A stretch of DNA of 64,000 nucleotides from Galeruca laticollis. Its lineage: Eukaryota > Arthropoda > Insecta > Coleoptera > Chrysomelidae. Both the position numbers and the translations under genes were made by a program. The notes below the pieces were generated by a model, which was given only the letters and a program-made list of their open reading frames with translations, ran no database searches and had not been told where the DNA came from. The stretch spans positions 34,047,256 through 34,111,255 of the forward strand of contig OY998184.1 in NCBI GenBank assembly GCA_963921935.1, given 5' to 3'. This document shows positions 10,907 to 21,718 of the stretch, one piece after another; the stretch's first letter is position 1, and each line of letters starts with the position of its first letter.

Positions 10907-12918
10907 AGGCGAGTGGGACACCCCCAGAAAGCCGCTTAGAAATAGCAGTATGTGACCACGCAGTACTAATCGCTAAGACCACTTTTACTTTATGTTTTCG
11001 GGGTCGCTGAATACGAATATCAAATTATTTTTACGATAAAATTGGGGGAACATGGATAAAAACGGCAATTTCGGGTAAAATTGAGACAATTGAATTTGGC
11101 GTTTTTCTGTGTTCATCTCGCTATATCTTCCATATTTATCAATGTATCATTATGAAACTTTTTATGACTATTGCGTATCTAGAGATCTAAACAACAAGCC
11201 TACTCCGAAAATTCTGCGACAATTAATACTTGAACAGTAAATTTACAATTGTTTACTTTTACGTGTTCCGTGTTTTGTCGTACAAATGCAAAAGTTGTGT
11301 TATGAAGTTTCGAATTTCTAAAAACTAATTATCCAGTATTAAAATGCAATACCTAAAGAAGTTTTTGGGAAAGTTTCAGATCTAAATATTGAAAAGAAAA
11401 AAAGATATGCTATTTCAAAGTCGAGCGTAGCGTGCGGCTGCACGGCGCGCTATAGCACATAGATGCTGATACTCGCTTAATATTTCACGTACAACGTATT
11501 CAACGCGGAATGAGTGAAAACCAGTTAACAATTGTAGAATCTCCCGATACAGACGTTTTTTATTACTACTATTTCATTTTGCAAGTTTCGAAAATAGACC
11601 TCAGCTATGGTTTTTCACGGGAAAAATATCCGTACGCACTCATTTCAGAAGGTATATACCTATTCATAGTTTAGCACAAAAATTAGGAAAAAATATCTGT
11701 TCGTCGTTGTTAGCTGCACACGCTCTAACAGGCTGTGATACTAATTCATCGCTATTTTACATAGGCTAGATCAAGGATCAGCATTACGACTTCAGACGAA
11801 GAATTGACTAATTTAGCTACAATAACCGACTTAGTCGTCAGTACATTCACATCTTATTTGTACGATCCAAATAAAAAGTCAAAAGGTACACGTAACGATA
11901 TAAATTCATTAAGATATCATTTAACTATCGAAAAGAACTCTGAAATCGCAAGACTTCCTCCATCTGAACCTGCGATGCATAAACACATTTTAAGACCTCT
12001 TCGGCAAATCAATGAGTGGAAACAAACAATCGAACCTCTAATCATTTCCAAAGATGTGACAAAGTTTGGCTGGGTGGTAGAAACAGGTAGATTGAGTTTC
12101 GATTATTACGATGGACCCACTGCTATGGAAATACTACAACAGTACTTTTGTTCGTGCACTGGCAAAAATGTTTGCGAAACTGACGTTTGCCCTTGTAGAC
12201 AATCTAATTTGAAATACTGTAATGTTTGTAGTTGTAATGATACATGTGTAAATAAAGAAGTGATTGTAAATACAGATGAAATAAATGAAGATTCTTAAGA
12301 TATTTTAATGGTTTTTATTTTAATTGATATATTAAAACCGTATTTCGGACGCATGTAAAGTTCCGACTCGGATAGTCGCTGCTCGTGCTATAGCGCGCCG
12401 TGCAGCCGCACGCGACGCTCGACTTTGAAATAGCATATCTTTTTTTCTTTTCAATATTTAAATCTGAAACTTTCCCAAAAACTTCTTTAGGTATTGCATT
12501 TTAATACTGGATAATTCGTTTTTAGAAATTCGAAACTTCGTAACACAACTTTTGCATTTGTACGACAAAACTCGGAACACGTAAAAGTAAACAATTGTAA
12601 ATTTACTGTTCAAGTATTAATTGTCGCAGAATTTTCGGAGTAGGCTTGTTGTTTAGATCTCTAGATACGCAATAGTCATAAAAAATTTCATAATGATACA
12701 TTGATAAATGTGGAAGATATAACAAGATGAACAAAGAAAAACGCCAAATTCAATTGTCTCAATTTTACACGAAATTGCCGTTTTTTTCTATGTTCCCCCA
12801 ATTTTATCGTAAAAATAATTTCATATTCGTATTCAGCGACCCCGAATACTTAAAGTAAAAGTGGTCTTAGCGATTAGTAATTCCGTGGTCACTATAAGGT
12901 CAATTTGGTGGTGCGCCT
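10907..12918. mobile_element. Long-TIR transposon (about 540-bp inverted repeats) inside the Harbinger transposase
   Basis: Left arm 10907-11458 and right arm about 12385-12918 are inverted copies of each other along nearly their full length. Shared landmarks are GTGACCACG, CGCTAAGACCACTTTTACTT and GGCTGCACGGCGCGCTATAG. The outer tips are AGGCG/CGCCT, followed by a divergent 25-50 bp. The flanks carry the 5-bp duplication ATAAT (10902-10906 and 12919-12923). Removing the element joins the Harbinger text as LVDDDYCFPYVDIG. The unique centre encodes a Cys-rich, nuclease-like protein. I cannot assign the superfamily. Confidence 0.88.
11537..12298 (+). pseudogene. FEN1/XPG-like nuclease fragment with Cys-rich (CXC-like) C-terminus
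   Basis: The text starts ESPDTDVFLLLLFHF (11537-), then after breaks SLAQKLGKN and LLAAHALTGCDTNSSLFYIG (about 11690-11766), a stop, and an open 164-residue frame at 11804-12298. The D-x-D motif and HALTGCDT...IG resemble the acidic and helix-hairpin parts of FEN1/XPG nucleases. The C-terminal frame has RNDINSLRYHL, LPPSEPAMHKHILR and a run CSC-x5-C-x4-CPC-x7-C-x2-CSC-x3-C, similar to tesmin/TSO1 CXC spacing. Such proteins recur in invertebrate genomes, unnamed as far as I know. It is the only gene in the long-TIR element and is N-terminally incomplete and broken. Confidence 0.6.
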
Positions 12919-14620
12919 ATAATCATCATCAACTAAAGCCAGCAGTACAACGCTGTGGGAACCCTTGTAATTGTAGTAATCTGAAGAGTCGTCAGGAGCA
13001 AAAATATTGATATGTTTACCGTCTATCGCTCCAATACATCCTGGGAAATTACATTTAGTTCGAAATCCATGTTCAATTCGCTTCCATTCCTCATAGCACG
13101 GTATCTGTAATGAATAAATACATATTAGTACGAAAACCTGACAACTAACTATTTTTTTACAGGACACAGACACATCACCGCAGCATACTCAAGCAACAAC
13201 TAATACCGATGAATCAAACATAATGTCGCCACCACTACCGAGAACGACCGCGCAAAATGAGGGAGATGAGTCACGCTTTTCTAGCGATTATTCATTAAGG
13301 CGAAAAAAAGTGAGGAAGCCTAATACTTCAGTTGAAGTTGCTGAGTCTCTAAATCGGTTGGAAAATATATCTTCTGCGATAAATATCCGATAAGAAGACG
13401 AATTCCATTTTTTTAGACTGAACTTTGCGTCTCAGTTGCAACAACTTCCACTATACGCAGCATTAGGCATGCAGACAGACATACAACAACTGTTGACTTC
13501 GGCTAGACGTCGAGCCATGTACCAGAATGCATCTAACCTTACATATTCAGCATCGGCTCCACCACCACACACACACAAACCAACAACTTTTCAGTTTCGA
13601 TTATTCAACCCAACACGTTTCTCTCACTTTCACCTTCAAACATACAAAACAACACTCTTTCACCTACAAATATTCAGCCTCTCACTAACTCCACACTTTC
13701 AGAACAAGACAATGAACCTACCACTTACCGCACACTTTCAATTCCAAGCACACAAACCGACGCACTTGCGCGCGATTCCCAATCGCAACAAAGTTTTGTT
13801 GGAATAGATCTGGTGAGTGAAGCCTGGAAACTTTCTTAAATATGGGAACAATGTAGTTCTTATTAAGATTATACCTGATTTAGGAAAGAACTGAACAAAA
13901 GATTTTCGTTATAACTATTGCATTATTTCACCTACTCTTATATACTCCTTTAAATGGCAGCACATACTTCAGGTATAAATTCAGATATGGTAGATCTGCC
14001 CTCCCTGTAAAGTGCTGACAAAGTGTATAAAGAATCTCCGGCAGCTAAATATCTCAATGTAATCTCCAGTTTTACTTTAGCTGGAATAGGATCTTGCATA
14101 TGAGTGTTTTGTTTTCGTATGACACTCTCTATTTTAGAAAGCAGATCATCAAATTTCTGCGGGAGCATGTGTAAGTGATTTTTTTAGCCGTTGACATCTT
14201 CTTCCCGCACATCTGCCAACAATCGATTACTTGTTCCAAGGATTTCCCTTCTACTTATCCAGCTATGTACAATTTCTTCCTTTTCATTTTTTGCTTTTTC
14301 GACAAAATGTTCTTACGCAGTTGCATTGCAAATGATAGTATTGATTTATTTACTTTTGTACCGATTGGACTGACACTATTATATGTTTGTGTACGTTTAG
14401 TGAAATACGTGTTAAGTTACTCTGAAAGAAACTGTGAGTAAAGAAACAAGTAAATTAGAAAAATTATGTTTAACGAAGTACAGTTGCAGTCCAAGATCTG
14501 CTAAAGAATATTATAAAGTTATTATAGATAGTGTTAGATGAAAACAAATCCAACAATCTATACCACATACAAGTTTTTTCTATGATAAGTACTTAAATTG
14601 AAAACAACCACACACGTAAA

Positions 14621-15191
14621 ATGTTAGAATGCTGCCAAGTTGCAATAAGATAAATCCTAGAAGAAATTAAAAATAGTAAACAGGAACTAAGAAGAGCTAT
14701 AGAAGCATCAGAAGTCAACATACTTCTAAGGGTAGAATATCTAAATGAGAAAATAAGAAAACTAGAGGCAGAAAATTTCAACATGGAAAAAAGGTGGAGA
14801 ATTTGGAAAGACATAGTAGAAAGAATAATATTGTTGTATTTGGATTAAACCAAGAGATAGCAAATATTACCGTCGAAACTCTTTGTACCAAATTATCTGG
14901 ATGATTGGGTACGACAATTCAAGAAGAACAAATAAAGAATATACATTCCTTGGGCAGAAGTAAGAAGACGCCGGTAAAAGTAAAAGCAAGATATAGAAAA
15001 CCAGTAGCAAGCTTAAAGGAACAAATATATTTATATCCCATGACTTGACACCAGCACAACGTGAAACTACTGCGACTTTGAGAAGACATTTGAACAAGGT
15101 AAAAACATCAAACAACAAATGCTACATTAAAGTAGAAAAATTGTATGTAAACGACGCTATCTATACAGCTGATGAAATCTTAGAAATTTAA
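14621..15191 (+). pseudogene. LINE ORF1-like protein (coiled coil plus RNA-binding-like C-terminus)
   Basis: From the ATG at 14621 a helical, charged coiled-coil region (EEIKNSKQELRRAIEAS, LNEKIRKLEAENF) leads to KNNIVVFGLNQE, HSLGRSKKTPVKVK, and a C-terminal block LTPAQRETTATLRRHL ... KLYVNDAIYTADEIL. This is a common nucleic-acid-binding ORF1 pattern in insect LINEs. Stops and frame changes at about 14648, 14848 and 14901 break it. It lies 460 bp upstream of ORF2. Confidence 0.65.
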
Positions 15192-15655
15192 CAAGCAACC
15201 GTATACACCAAACTATAGTGGTCCACCAACTCCCTACTGAAATAAAAAGAACGAAGACATCGAAGAATTAACTACAATCAAACCAAAAAAAATACAACAA
15301 CGAGAACTAGGAAATAAAAAATAATCAAAATACCTAGCAAATACTCCTAACAGGAAAACTTCAAGGAAACCAGGGACCTTCGCAAAATAGAAATACCAGA
15401 CCCCGGACTGGCTCTGGCAATCTCGAAAAATAAATAATTGCAGTAATTACACAGCAGAAATTAGTAATATATTTTTTCATTCGTTATTTTTTTAAGCTCA
15501 TTGGATTGTGCATTTAGATTCAGTTTTTGTTGTACTTGGTTGTGGGACTTTATTGTTATTGGATGTATAGGCACACTCCTCAACATATATTTTAATGCTA
15601 TTGTTTCATTTTAATTTTAAGTTTATGACTGATTTTAACCCCAAATTTTAACTGT

Positions 15656-18108
15656 GTGATACATTATTTATACTATATAATGGACCAGTATGTAAGGGAT
15701 TTCAATGTACCCAGTGTTGAAACATATAACGTAAGATATTTCAGTGAATGCGATGAGATTTTCAAAATAAACCAAACTAATCATAACTTTACTATACTTC
15801 ATAACAATATCAGAAGTATAAGCAAAAATCTAGATGAGCTTAAACTCTCGTTATCTAATGTTACTGATTTTGATTGTCTAGTTCTAACTGAGACCTGGAA
15901 GATTACTGACATCCATTTATATAACATACCGGGATATAACATAATATACAACAAATGCGATCCGAATCAAAATGATGGAGTCGTGGCTTACATAAACTGC
16001 GAGTACTCTTTCGAATATGATGTCCTAAAAGTAGGACCCACAAATATTTTAAAAGTGACTGTAAATATCAGTAATAACAATAAAATTACGATTCTTGCTT
16101 TTTATAGATCACCGTCTAAGGAAAATAATAATCCAAGTATACCTGAATTTATCAATAATATCCAAAATTTCCCATATAATAATAGTATCAATTCTGGAAA
16201 TTGTTATCTATTTGTTGGAGATATTAATTGATATGTAAGTGGCCTGAGTGAGTGTGGATTTACATCCACCAATAATAACCCAACCAGAATGGCAGCTTGT
16301 TTAGATCATTTATTTATTAAGTCAAAAACTAACATTCTAGAAAATATTATCCCTGTAGTGATAGACTATAACAGACCACTATACAATAGCGCTGTAAATA
16401 GTTTTTGATAATAAAACAGCTAAAAAAGTAGCTGAGTATTATACTACTCATGTCAACTATAAAAAACTTGTACACAATATATCCAAAGAATCATGGGATA
16501 TTATCCTAAATTGTAGTAATCCAGACCCTGCAACAGAAAAATTAATAACAATTATACAGAAAAACATCAATAAAAGTACCTATTTTAGAAAGGGAAATAA
16601 AAAAAACCACAAAAATTGTGCCATGGGTTACAAAAGCTCTCATCGAATCCATTATAATGAAAAAAATAGATTATATCGACAAAGCTCCATCCCAATGACT
16701 GTGATTTACTTGTAAAATCAAGGTATATAGAAATAAACTGCATTAGCTTATCGAAAAGACAAAGCGCAAACTTTATACGGAAAAGATCATGGAAAATTCA
16801 AATAACAATAAACAATTATGGAGCGTGGTGACATTGAGAATAAATTCAATCGTGTATTTTCAGGAGGAATGGGCAAGAGATTGGCCAAACAAATAAATAG
16901 TAGCCCTCACCAAACATATGGTGATAATGCCTCTTTGCCAAATTCGATTGTTTTATTACCCACAAATAGGTATGAAATTAAACAAATAATGAATTAATTG
17001 AAGAGTAAAAAGGCAACTGGTATTGATGAGATAAGTGCGGAATGTCTAATAGCAATTTCACCATTTATACTTGATCCTCTAGTGCATATCATAAATATGT
17101 GTATAGAAAAAGGTATATGGCCCAAATCCTTTAAAAATACTGTAGTCATACCAGTATACAAAAATGAAGATAAGACCCTTGCCGCGAATTATAGACCTAT
17201 ATCACTTATTGCACACATGGCAAAATTTTTTGAAAAACTGTTGAAAAATTAACTTACATCGTTTATAAACAAATATGATTTAATTTCATCCAAGCAATTT
17301 GGTTTTAAGCAAAATAACTCCACACAAGATGCCGTTTTAAATTTAACATCAAAAGTTTATGAAGCATTAAATAATAATAAAGTTTGCTTATGTGTTTTTT
17401 TAGATCTAGCCAAAGCATTTGATACTGTTAGCCATAGCAATATATTGCAAACATTGGGAAAAATTGACATACGAAACAACTGTTTACGAGTTACCTGTCA
17501 GAGAGACAGCAGATAGTAAGGGTTGCCGGACAAGCGAGTGGTCAAAGAGATGTAACATATGGAGTACTTCAGGGAACAATTTTAGTACCCGTTTTATTCA
17601 ATATTTACATAAACGGATTATTTTCATTGCGCAGTGCAGGACTTATAACTGGGTTCGCTGATAACACTGCTATTATTTATGAAGCAGATAACTAGTATGA
17701 GCTAAAATTAAAATCAGAAACTGACCTAAAACTAATAAAGACAAGTTTTGATAATAAAATACCATAAATTTCAAAAAAACCTTTTACCTACCACTATTTA
17801 ACTCCAATTTAAGCATCGAACTATTCAAACCTCTTGAAATATCACAAAACTGACAAAATTTTAGCATCAAACCTGTAATAAATGTGAAATATTTAGGTAT
17901 TATCATAGATGCATATTTAAAGTGGGATTGTCATATTAAATTTATTATACATAAACTACAATTCGTCCTTTACAAATTTAAATACCTCAGAAAAGTCATA
18001 CCTGTTAGATATCTTCGAATGCTGTATTTCGCACTAGTGGAAAGTCACGTTCGTTATGGTATACTCCGAAAATATATAATTGTATTTCGGATAGTATCAA
18101 GAATATGA
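15656..18108 (+). pseudogene. LINE ORF2: endonuclease and reverse transcriptase
   Basis: 15656-16231 is an open N-terminal endonuclease: LHNNIRSISKN, CLVLTETWK, GVVAYIN, ILAFYRSPS and FVGDIN. Decayed linker follows. RT motifs run from 16998 (SKKATGIDEISAECL, NYRPISLIAHMAKFFEKLL) through FLDLAKAFDTVSH (about 17395-17435) and the catalytic box FADNTAIIY (about 17656-17682), where the second catalytic Asp is Asn. The thumb-like part VKYLGIIIDAYLKW is at 17884-17945. At least six frame breaks make it inactive. Confidence 0.85.
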
Positions 18109-18190
18109 GTAGTGTTATTGTTTTCAAAAATATTGAAAGAATTTCTCTTGGAACAGACAAGAAATTTCTGTCATATTGTTATGGTGGGGT

Positions 18191-19176
18191 AAACACATAT
18201 TACTTTACTTAAATAGTATATAAGTTACGTTTACTCAAATTTCTGCGTTCGCTTAAATCTAATATTGTCCATATGTACATATATTTACTTTGGTCCTAAT
18301 TTTATTTTATTTATTTTATTCAAACATATTCAATAAGATGCAATACTGTTAAATTTAGTGTATTTGTTTTAACTTGTATTTTCAATTGTGTTTATTTGTG
18401 TTTTACCGAAACAGGTTTATCGAAACCTCTCGGATACCTTAGGGTTTATTTATTTATTCACTTACATATCTTAGTAACTGCACAGAACCACTGTTTCGAA
18501 TTATTATTTCATTTTTTTGTTATTGCAAAGCTTCAATTTTGGACAAAAGCAAATAGTAGATACGTGTGTCTATTTGTTCGCTATTAGCACGCTTATTCAG
18601 AAACATGCTTAAAACAAACATGCTTGTTGCTCGTAAATGTGAACAGTTGAAGAGTATGCTATTTTATGAGCATGTTTGTCCGTACCTTTCATGATAGAAA
18701 ACTTAGGCACGGAAGGTTTTCCGTGACATAGGTTAGAAACTATTTATAAATAGTATATTATTCCACGAGCGTATAATTAAGGTTATTATTCACGAGGTGA
18801 ATAATAACTCATCATACGCGACTAGAATACTATAATTTATCCACGACTACTAAATATTTTGTTGGAAAATTTTGTTACATTATTAGAAATAACAAATATT
18901 TCATACAATATATTATTGTTTATTTATACAAAGTACATAGTTATCGAAAATTATAATAATCGTATAATATCTCATAATAATTAACACAAAAATATATGTA
19001 TTTAGCTTAACAAATATTACGTATCTAATTTTACAAGATGATGGTATTTATTTATAGTTATTATTAATTGTAATATTTGAACAATTGGTCAAATTAATCG
19101 CGGGGATAGAATTAACATCAAAACTAATGTTTTGGTGATTTGTCGAAACATTTTAATTATATGTATATTGATACGT
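18191..19176. other. AT-rich interval, no gene
   Basis: Apart from the hairpin at 18751-18833 nothing was recognised. The 3' end of the LINE may lie in its first part. Confidence 0.4.
18751..18833. repeat. Short-loop foldback hairpin
   Basis: The arms GTTATTATTCAC (18782-18793) and GTGAATAATAAC (18797-18808) are perfect around a 3-base loop GAG. The pairing continues imperfectly to about 18751 and 18833 (TAGTATA.../...ATACTA). It may be a palindromic MITE. No coding. Confidence 0.75.
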
Positions 19177-19365
19177 TTAGTTTACTTTTCGTTGAATTGA
19201 TGATGATATTTTGTTGGCCTTAACGGTTTTAGTTTTGACGGAGTTGTCTATGTAGCGTTCTGCCATGGCGGTGGACTTCCATCCACCGTGTCTTTTGAAA
19301 GCAGTAATATCCCCGCCTGCGTCAACCAGTATTGTTGCAGAAGATCTGCGGTTCCATCGAATTAC
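19177..19365 (-). pseudogene. Crypton-like tyrosine recombinase, C-terminal fragment
   Basis: The minus-strand reading WNRRSSATILVDAGGDITAF, then KRHGGWKSTAMAERYIDNSV, ends at a TAA at 19177-19179. The segments RRSSATxLVDAGGD and LKRHGGWxSxxxAExYI are the catalytic C-terminus (Arg, H-x-x-W region and the Tyr nucleophile) of the Crypton-type and related eukaryotic tyrosine recombinases. The frame is open for about 60 codons. The rest of the gene upstream in its sense is replaced by a mariner fragment starting at 19371. Confidence 0.7.
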
Positions 19366-19370
19366 CAGCT

Positions 19371-19542
19371 AGGTCGCCCGATTTATCTCCTATGGATTTT
19401 TTGTAGGACTACTTAAAGTCCAAAGACCTTTGACAAAGAATCGTGATAGAATGCCGCTTAATTACACCAAAAATGTTGCGAAAAGTTAGAAAGGCATTTG
19501 AGAGCAGGCTGTAGCATTGCATGGAAGTTGGAGGTGCGCACT
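19371..19542 (+). pseudogene. Mariner-like transposase, C-terminal fragment
   Basis: The text reads RSPDLSPMDFL, stop, DYLKSK, then (frame shifted) LITPKMLRKVRKAFESRL and HCMEVGGAHFQ. The RSPDLSPMDF motif carries the third catalytic Asp. It belongs to the same family as the copy split across 49801-51435: the following non-coding sequence (19690-19860) also resembles 51560-51640 and 58650-58680. Confidence 0.8.
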
Positions 19543-21718
19543 TTCAATAGTACATTCGTTAAAATTAAATTATTATTTTGGAACTACTGTTGTTTTCTTT
19601 CGCAATAATCTAAGCAGATTTCTCAGAAGTCTTTCAAAATAAAATAAAAACGGGGTTGCATAGATAATGAAAGTAACATCAAAATGAAGTGTTACTTAAC
19701 ACCCCTTGCCATTTAAGGTTTTTCAAGGGGTTGTTCTGAGCGTTAGAGGTATGAAATTACTGTAAAAATTGAGCCCTCTGTATAAATTGACCTGTTTTGG
19801 CATTTATTCCTAATCTGAACATACCTCGTGATATTAGGGGGTGCAAATTTTACTGTATATAAATATACATATTATATATATATTTTTTTTAGGTCGCACC
19901 ATATACATTCGAATTTTTCTTTCTTGTCGTTTATCAAGTAGCTATTTTTAATTTGCTGCTGGTCCCTTCCTGGTTTTCATCAGAACTAAGGAGAAAGGTT
20001 CGTTCAAACATATTACAAAAACATTAACTAAAATAAAAATTTTGTATAACCATAAATCTAAATGTTCACCAATACGAAACAAATGTCGATTTTGAAAGTA
20101 AACATGTAAAAATAGTAGCTGTAACCATTTTTAATAGTTCACTAACATTTGTAGGAGTTTCTTTCGTCATGCTCCATAAGATGCGGTAAATAAGAACGAA
20201 GTCGGTTCTCCAGGAAATTAATGTTTTATCAAATGCAGAGTAAAAATATTTATCTCTCTATGCTATGATCGAAAATGGAGTTTTGTCAAAAAATTAACAA
20301 ATATTTCAGGGATTTGTTAGTAGTGTGTACGATCTGTTCCTCAAGGTTTTGTAAGTAAGGTAATAAGCGTTTCCTCTTCGACGGTTTTGTATTTGATTTT
20401 GACGAAGAGGTTTCGTCTGTGGTATTAATATCTGTTTTTTTTAAGTGCCTGTCTGATCCCTACTAGATACTTACAATATCCCCATATTTTCTTGGTGTCG
20501 CATTTAAGTTGGAAGGTTCTTCTGGAGTTTCTGCCTTCGAGTTGAGGAAGGTTATTTGCGGATCAGCTAGAGGTTGTGATTAATTAGTCGTTATAGTTTC
20601 TGATAGAGTAGGTATTGGCCGCTGAGTTGAAACAAGTTCATGCAATATGCCCGGTCTGTTTACATATGTAGTATTCCATCTTACCCGCAGATAAAAAATC
20701 TATCAGAAGATATTATCAAATCAGAATTGGTGAGATAAGACACACAATCTGATGCCGGTTATTCGGGTAGCAAAGCGGCCGATCAAGGGGCGCCGCGGCC
20801 TGGGCACATAAAAAATATATAAAGGAATCTCGAAATAGCGTATAACGGGATATTTCCAAATTCATTTATCCCATCTCTTAGCTATAATTAGTTCCAAACA
20901 AAAGCAATCAACTGAAGAATAGACGAACCAAGTCATTTATAAATCCATAGTAAAGGCCATCAATCATTAGGTTTGGAGATAAGTAATTTTAAATTGTTTT
21001 GGCAACGCTACTCTAAGGCTCCACCTTAATATTTCCTCGCTCGAATAGTTGGTTGCCAGGCACTGAATTGGCAGCACGGTCGACAAATAAGAAATAAGAG
21101 CAGCGTATGATTTGTTTACCAGAGTATTACAGGATTGTCATGTTGACGATAATTTTTTCGGGATACATCTATAAATTACATTCATGATTTACTAGCAGAT
21201 AATAATATATGCATACAATAGAAGGCGGCTTCAGAATTAACATATATTCTTGCGTTATGGACAATTTAACTCTTAAATATCCACTAGTTGCGAACTTTTG
21301 CGATTGTTTTGTCTGTGTACATAAACACAAATGGATTATTTTACACTTCAAGATAAAAATGATTGCATAGGTATTTTATATGTTTAAATAAATACCCTTG
21401 TCATATTTCTTTATTTTTGCAGCTTTCACACAAATGTTATTATAGGTAACTATTGTTATTTAAGACATTAGGAGCAGCATGGCAACGTCGATGAATTATT
21501 CACCTTATGTTTATGCGCAGCTGTTTTGATCTTAAGAGACCACCCATTCTGGTCGGTATCGATACATGTTGCAAGTATCAAGAGACAGATCTCGAAGTGT
21601 ATGTGGAAGTATCTGTAGCACAGTCTCAGTATCAGCTTATCTCGTTGTTTGTTGCGCTGCTGAAAAACTTTGAGACGGCGACTGAGACTTTTCGCAACGT
21701 GAGTGTGCTAGTATCATA
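19543..21718. other. Interval without a firm gene
   Basis: The first 300 bp are the mariner 3' region. At about 20330-20660 the minus strand has coding-like text (TPEEPSNLNATPRKYGDIV, then KSNTKPSKRKRLLPYLQNL) with a possible donor GTAAGTATCT and an acceptor AAAACAG between. I cannot name it. A GC-rich patch lies at 20770-20800. The rest is AT-rich and unassigned. Confidence 0.35.

Larger units (their letters stand above)
9905..13807 (+). pseudogene. MADF-BESS protein gene of the Harbinger element (two exons)
   Basis: Exon 1 is 9905-10248 from an ATG: LLFVTHYRLECLWKTRS, IKTKIENLISVYHSEV, then SMTWFTEMAAFMGD, a complete MADF domain of the type that binds Harbinger ends and partners the transposase. 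It has a stop (TAG) at codon 4 and a frameshift near 10115. The donor GTAAGT starts at 10249; the acceptor TTTTTTTACAG ends at 13162. Exon 2 starts 13163 in phase 0, with a basic stretch SLRRKKVRK and a BESS-like tail FHFFRLNFASQLQQLPL (about 13410-13460), then low-complexity Pro/Thr/Phe-rich sequence. A stop interrupts it at 13391. The intron contains the antisense transposase exon and the long-TIR insertion. Confidence 0.75.
9905..14330. mobile_element. PIF/Harbinger locus with two interdigitated antisense genes
   Basis: It contains the two proteins that autonomous Harbinger elements need, a MADF/Myb-like DNA-binding protein (+) and a DDE_4-type transposase (-). Each has an exon inside the other's intron. 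A long-TIR transposon (10907-12918) is inserted in the transposase. Terminal repeats and 3-bp duplications were not located, so the limits given are those of the coding parts. Confidence 0.75.
10296..14330 (-). pseudogene. PIF/Harbinger DDE transposase, antisense to the MADF gene
   Basis: On the minus strand: an N-terminal part at about 14330-14170 (WISRREILGTSNRLL), then 14168-13968 (FDDLLSKIESVIRKQ, LEITLRYLAAGDS, STISEFIPE). A donor GTATGT at 13967-13962 follows; the acceptor TTCATTACAG ends at 13105. The next exon 13104-12924 has GCIGAIDGKHI with the first Asp and VVLLALVDDDY. It then jumps across the 10907-12918 insertion to FPYVDIGTNGRASDGG, SLGRALERNTLKLP and, after frameshifts, VGDAAFPLKSY and NYRLSRVRRIDKNGFGIL, ending 10296. 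Order and motifs match Harbinger transposases. An exon between FIPE and IPCYEEW may be missing. Confidence 0.85.
14593..18190 (+). mobile_element. Jockey/CR1-type LINE, decayed
   Basis: It has an ORF1-like coiled-coil protein followed by an ORF2 with apurinic endonuclease and reverse transcriptase in the same orientation. Neither end nor a target duplication was found. Many stops and frameshifts indicate an old copy. The clade is inferred from the endonuclease start NNIRSISKNLDEL and RT motifs LDLAKAFDTVSH and YGVLQGT, and should be tested by phylogeny. Confidence 0.8.

Noticed and set aside
13436..13807. 123-codon frame, Pro/Phe/His-rich, as an independent gene
   Set aside because: Better read as the BESS-like tail and low-complexity end of the MADF gene exon 2.
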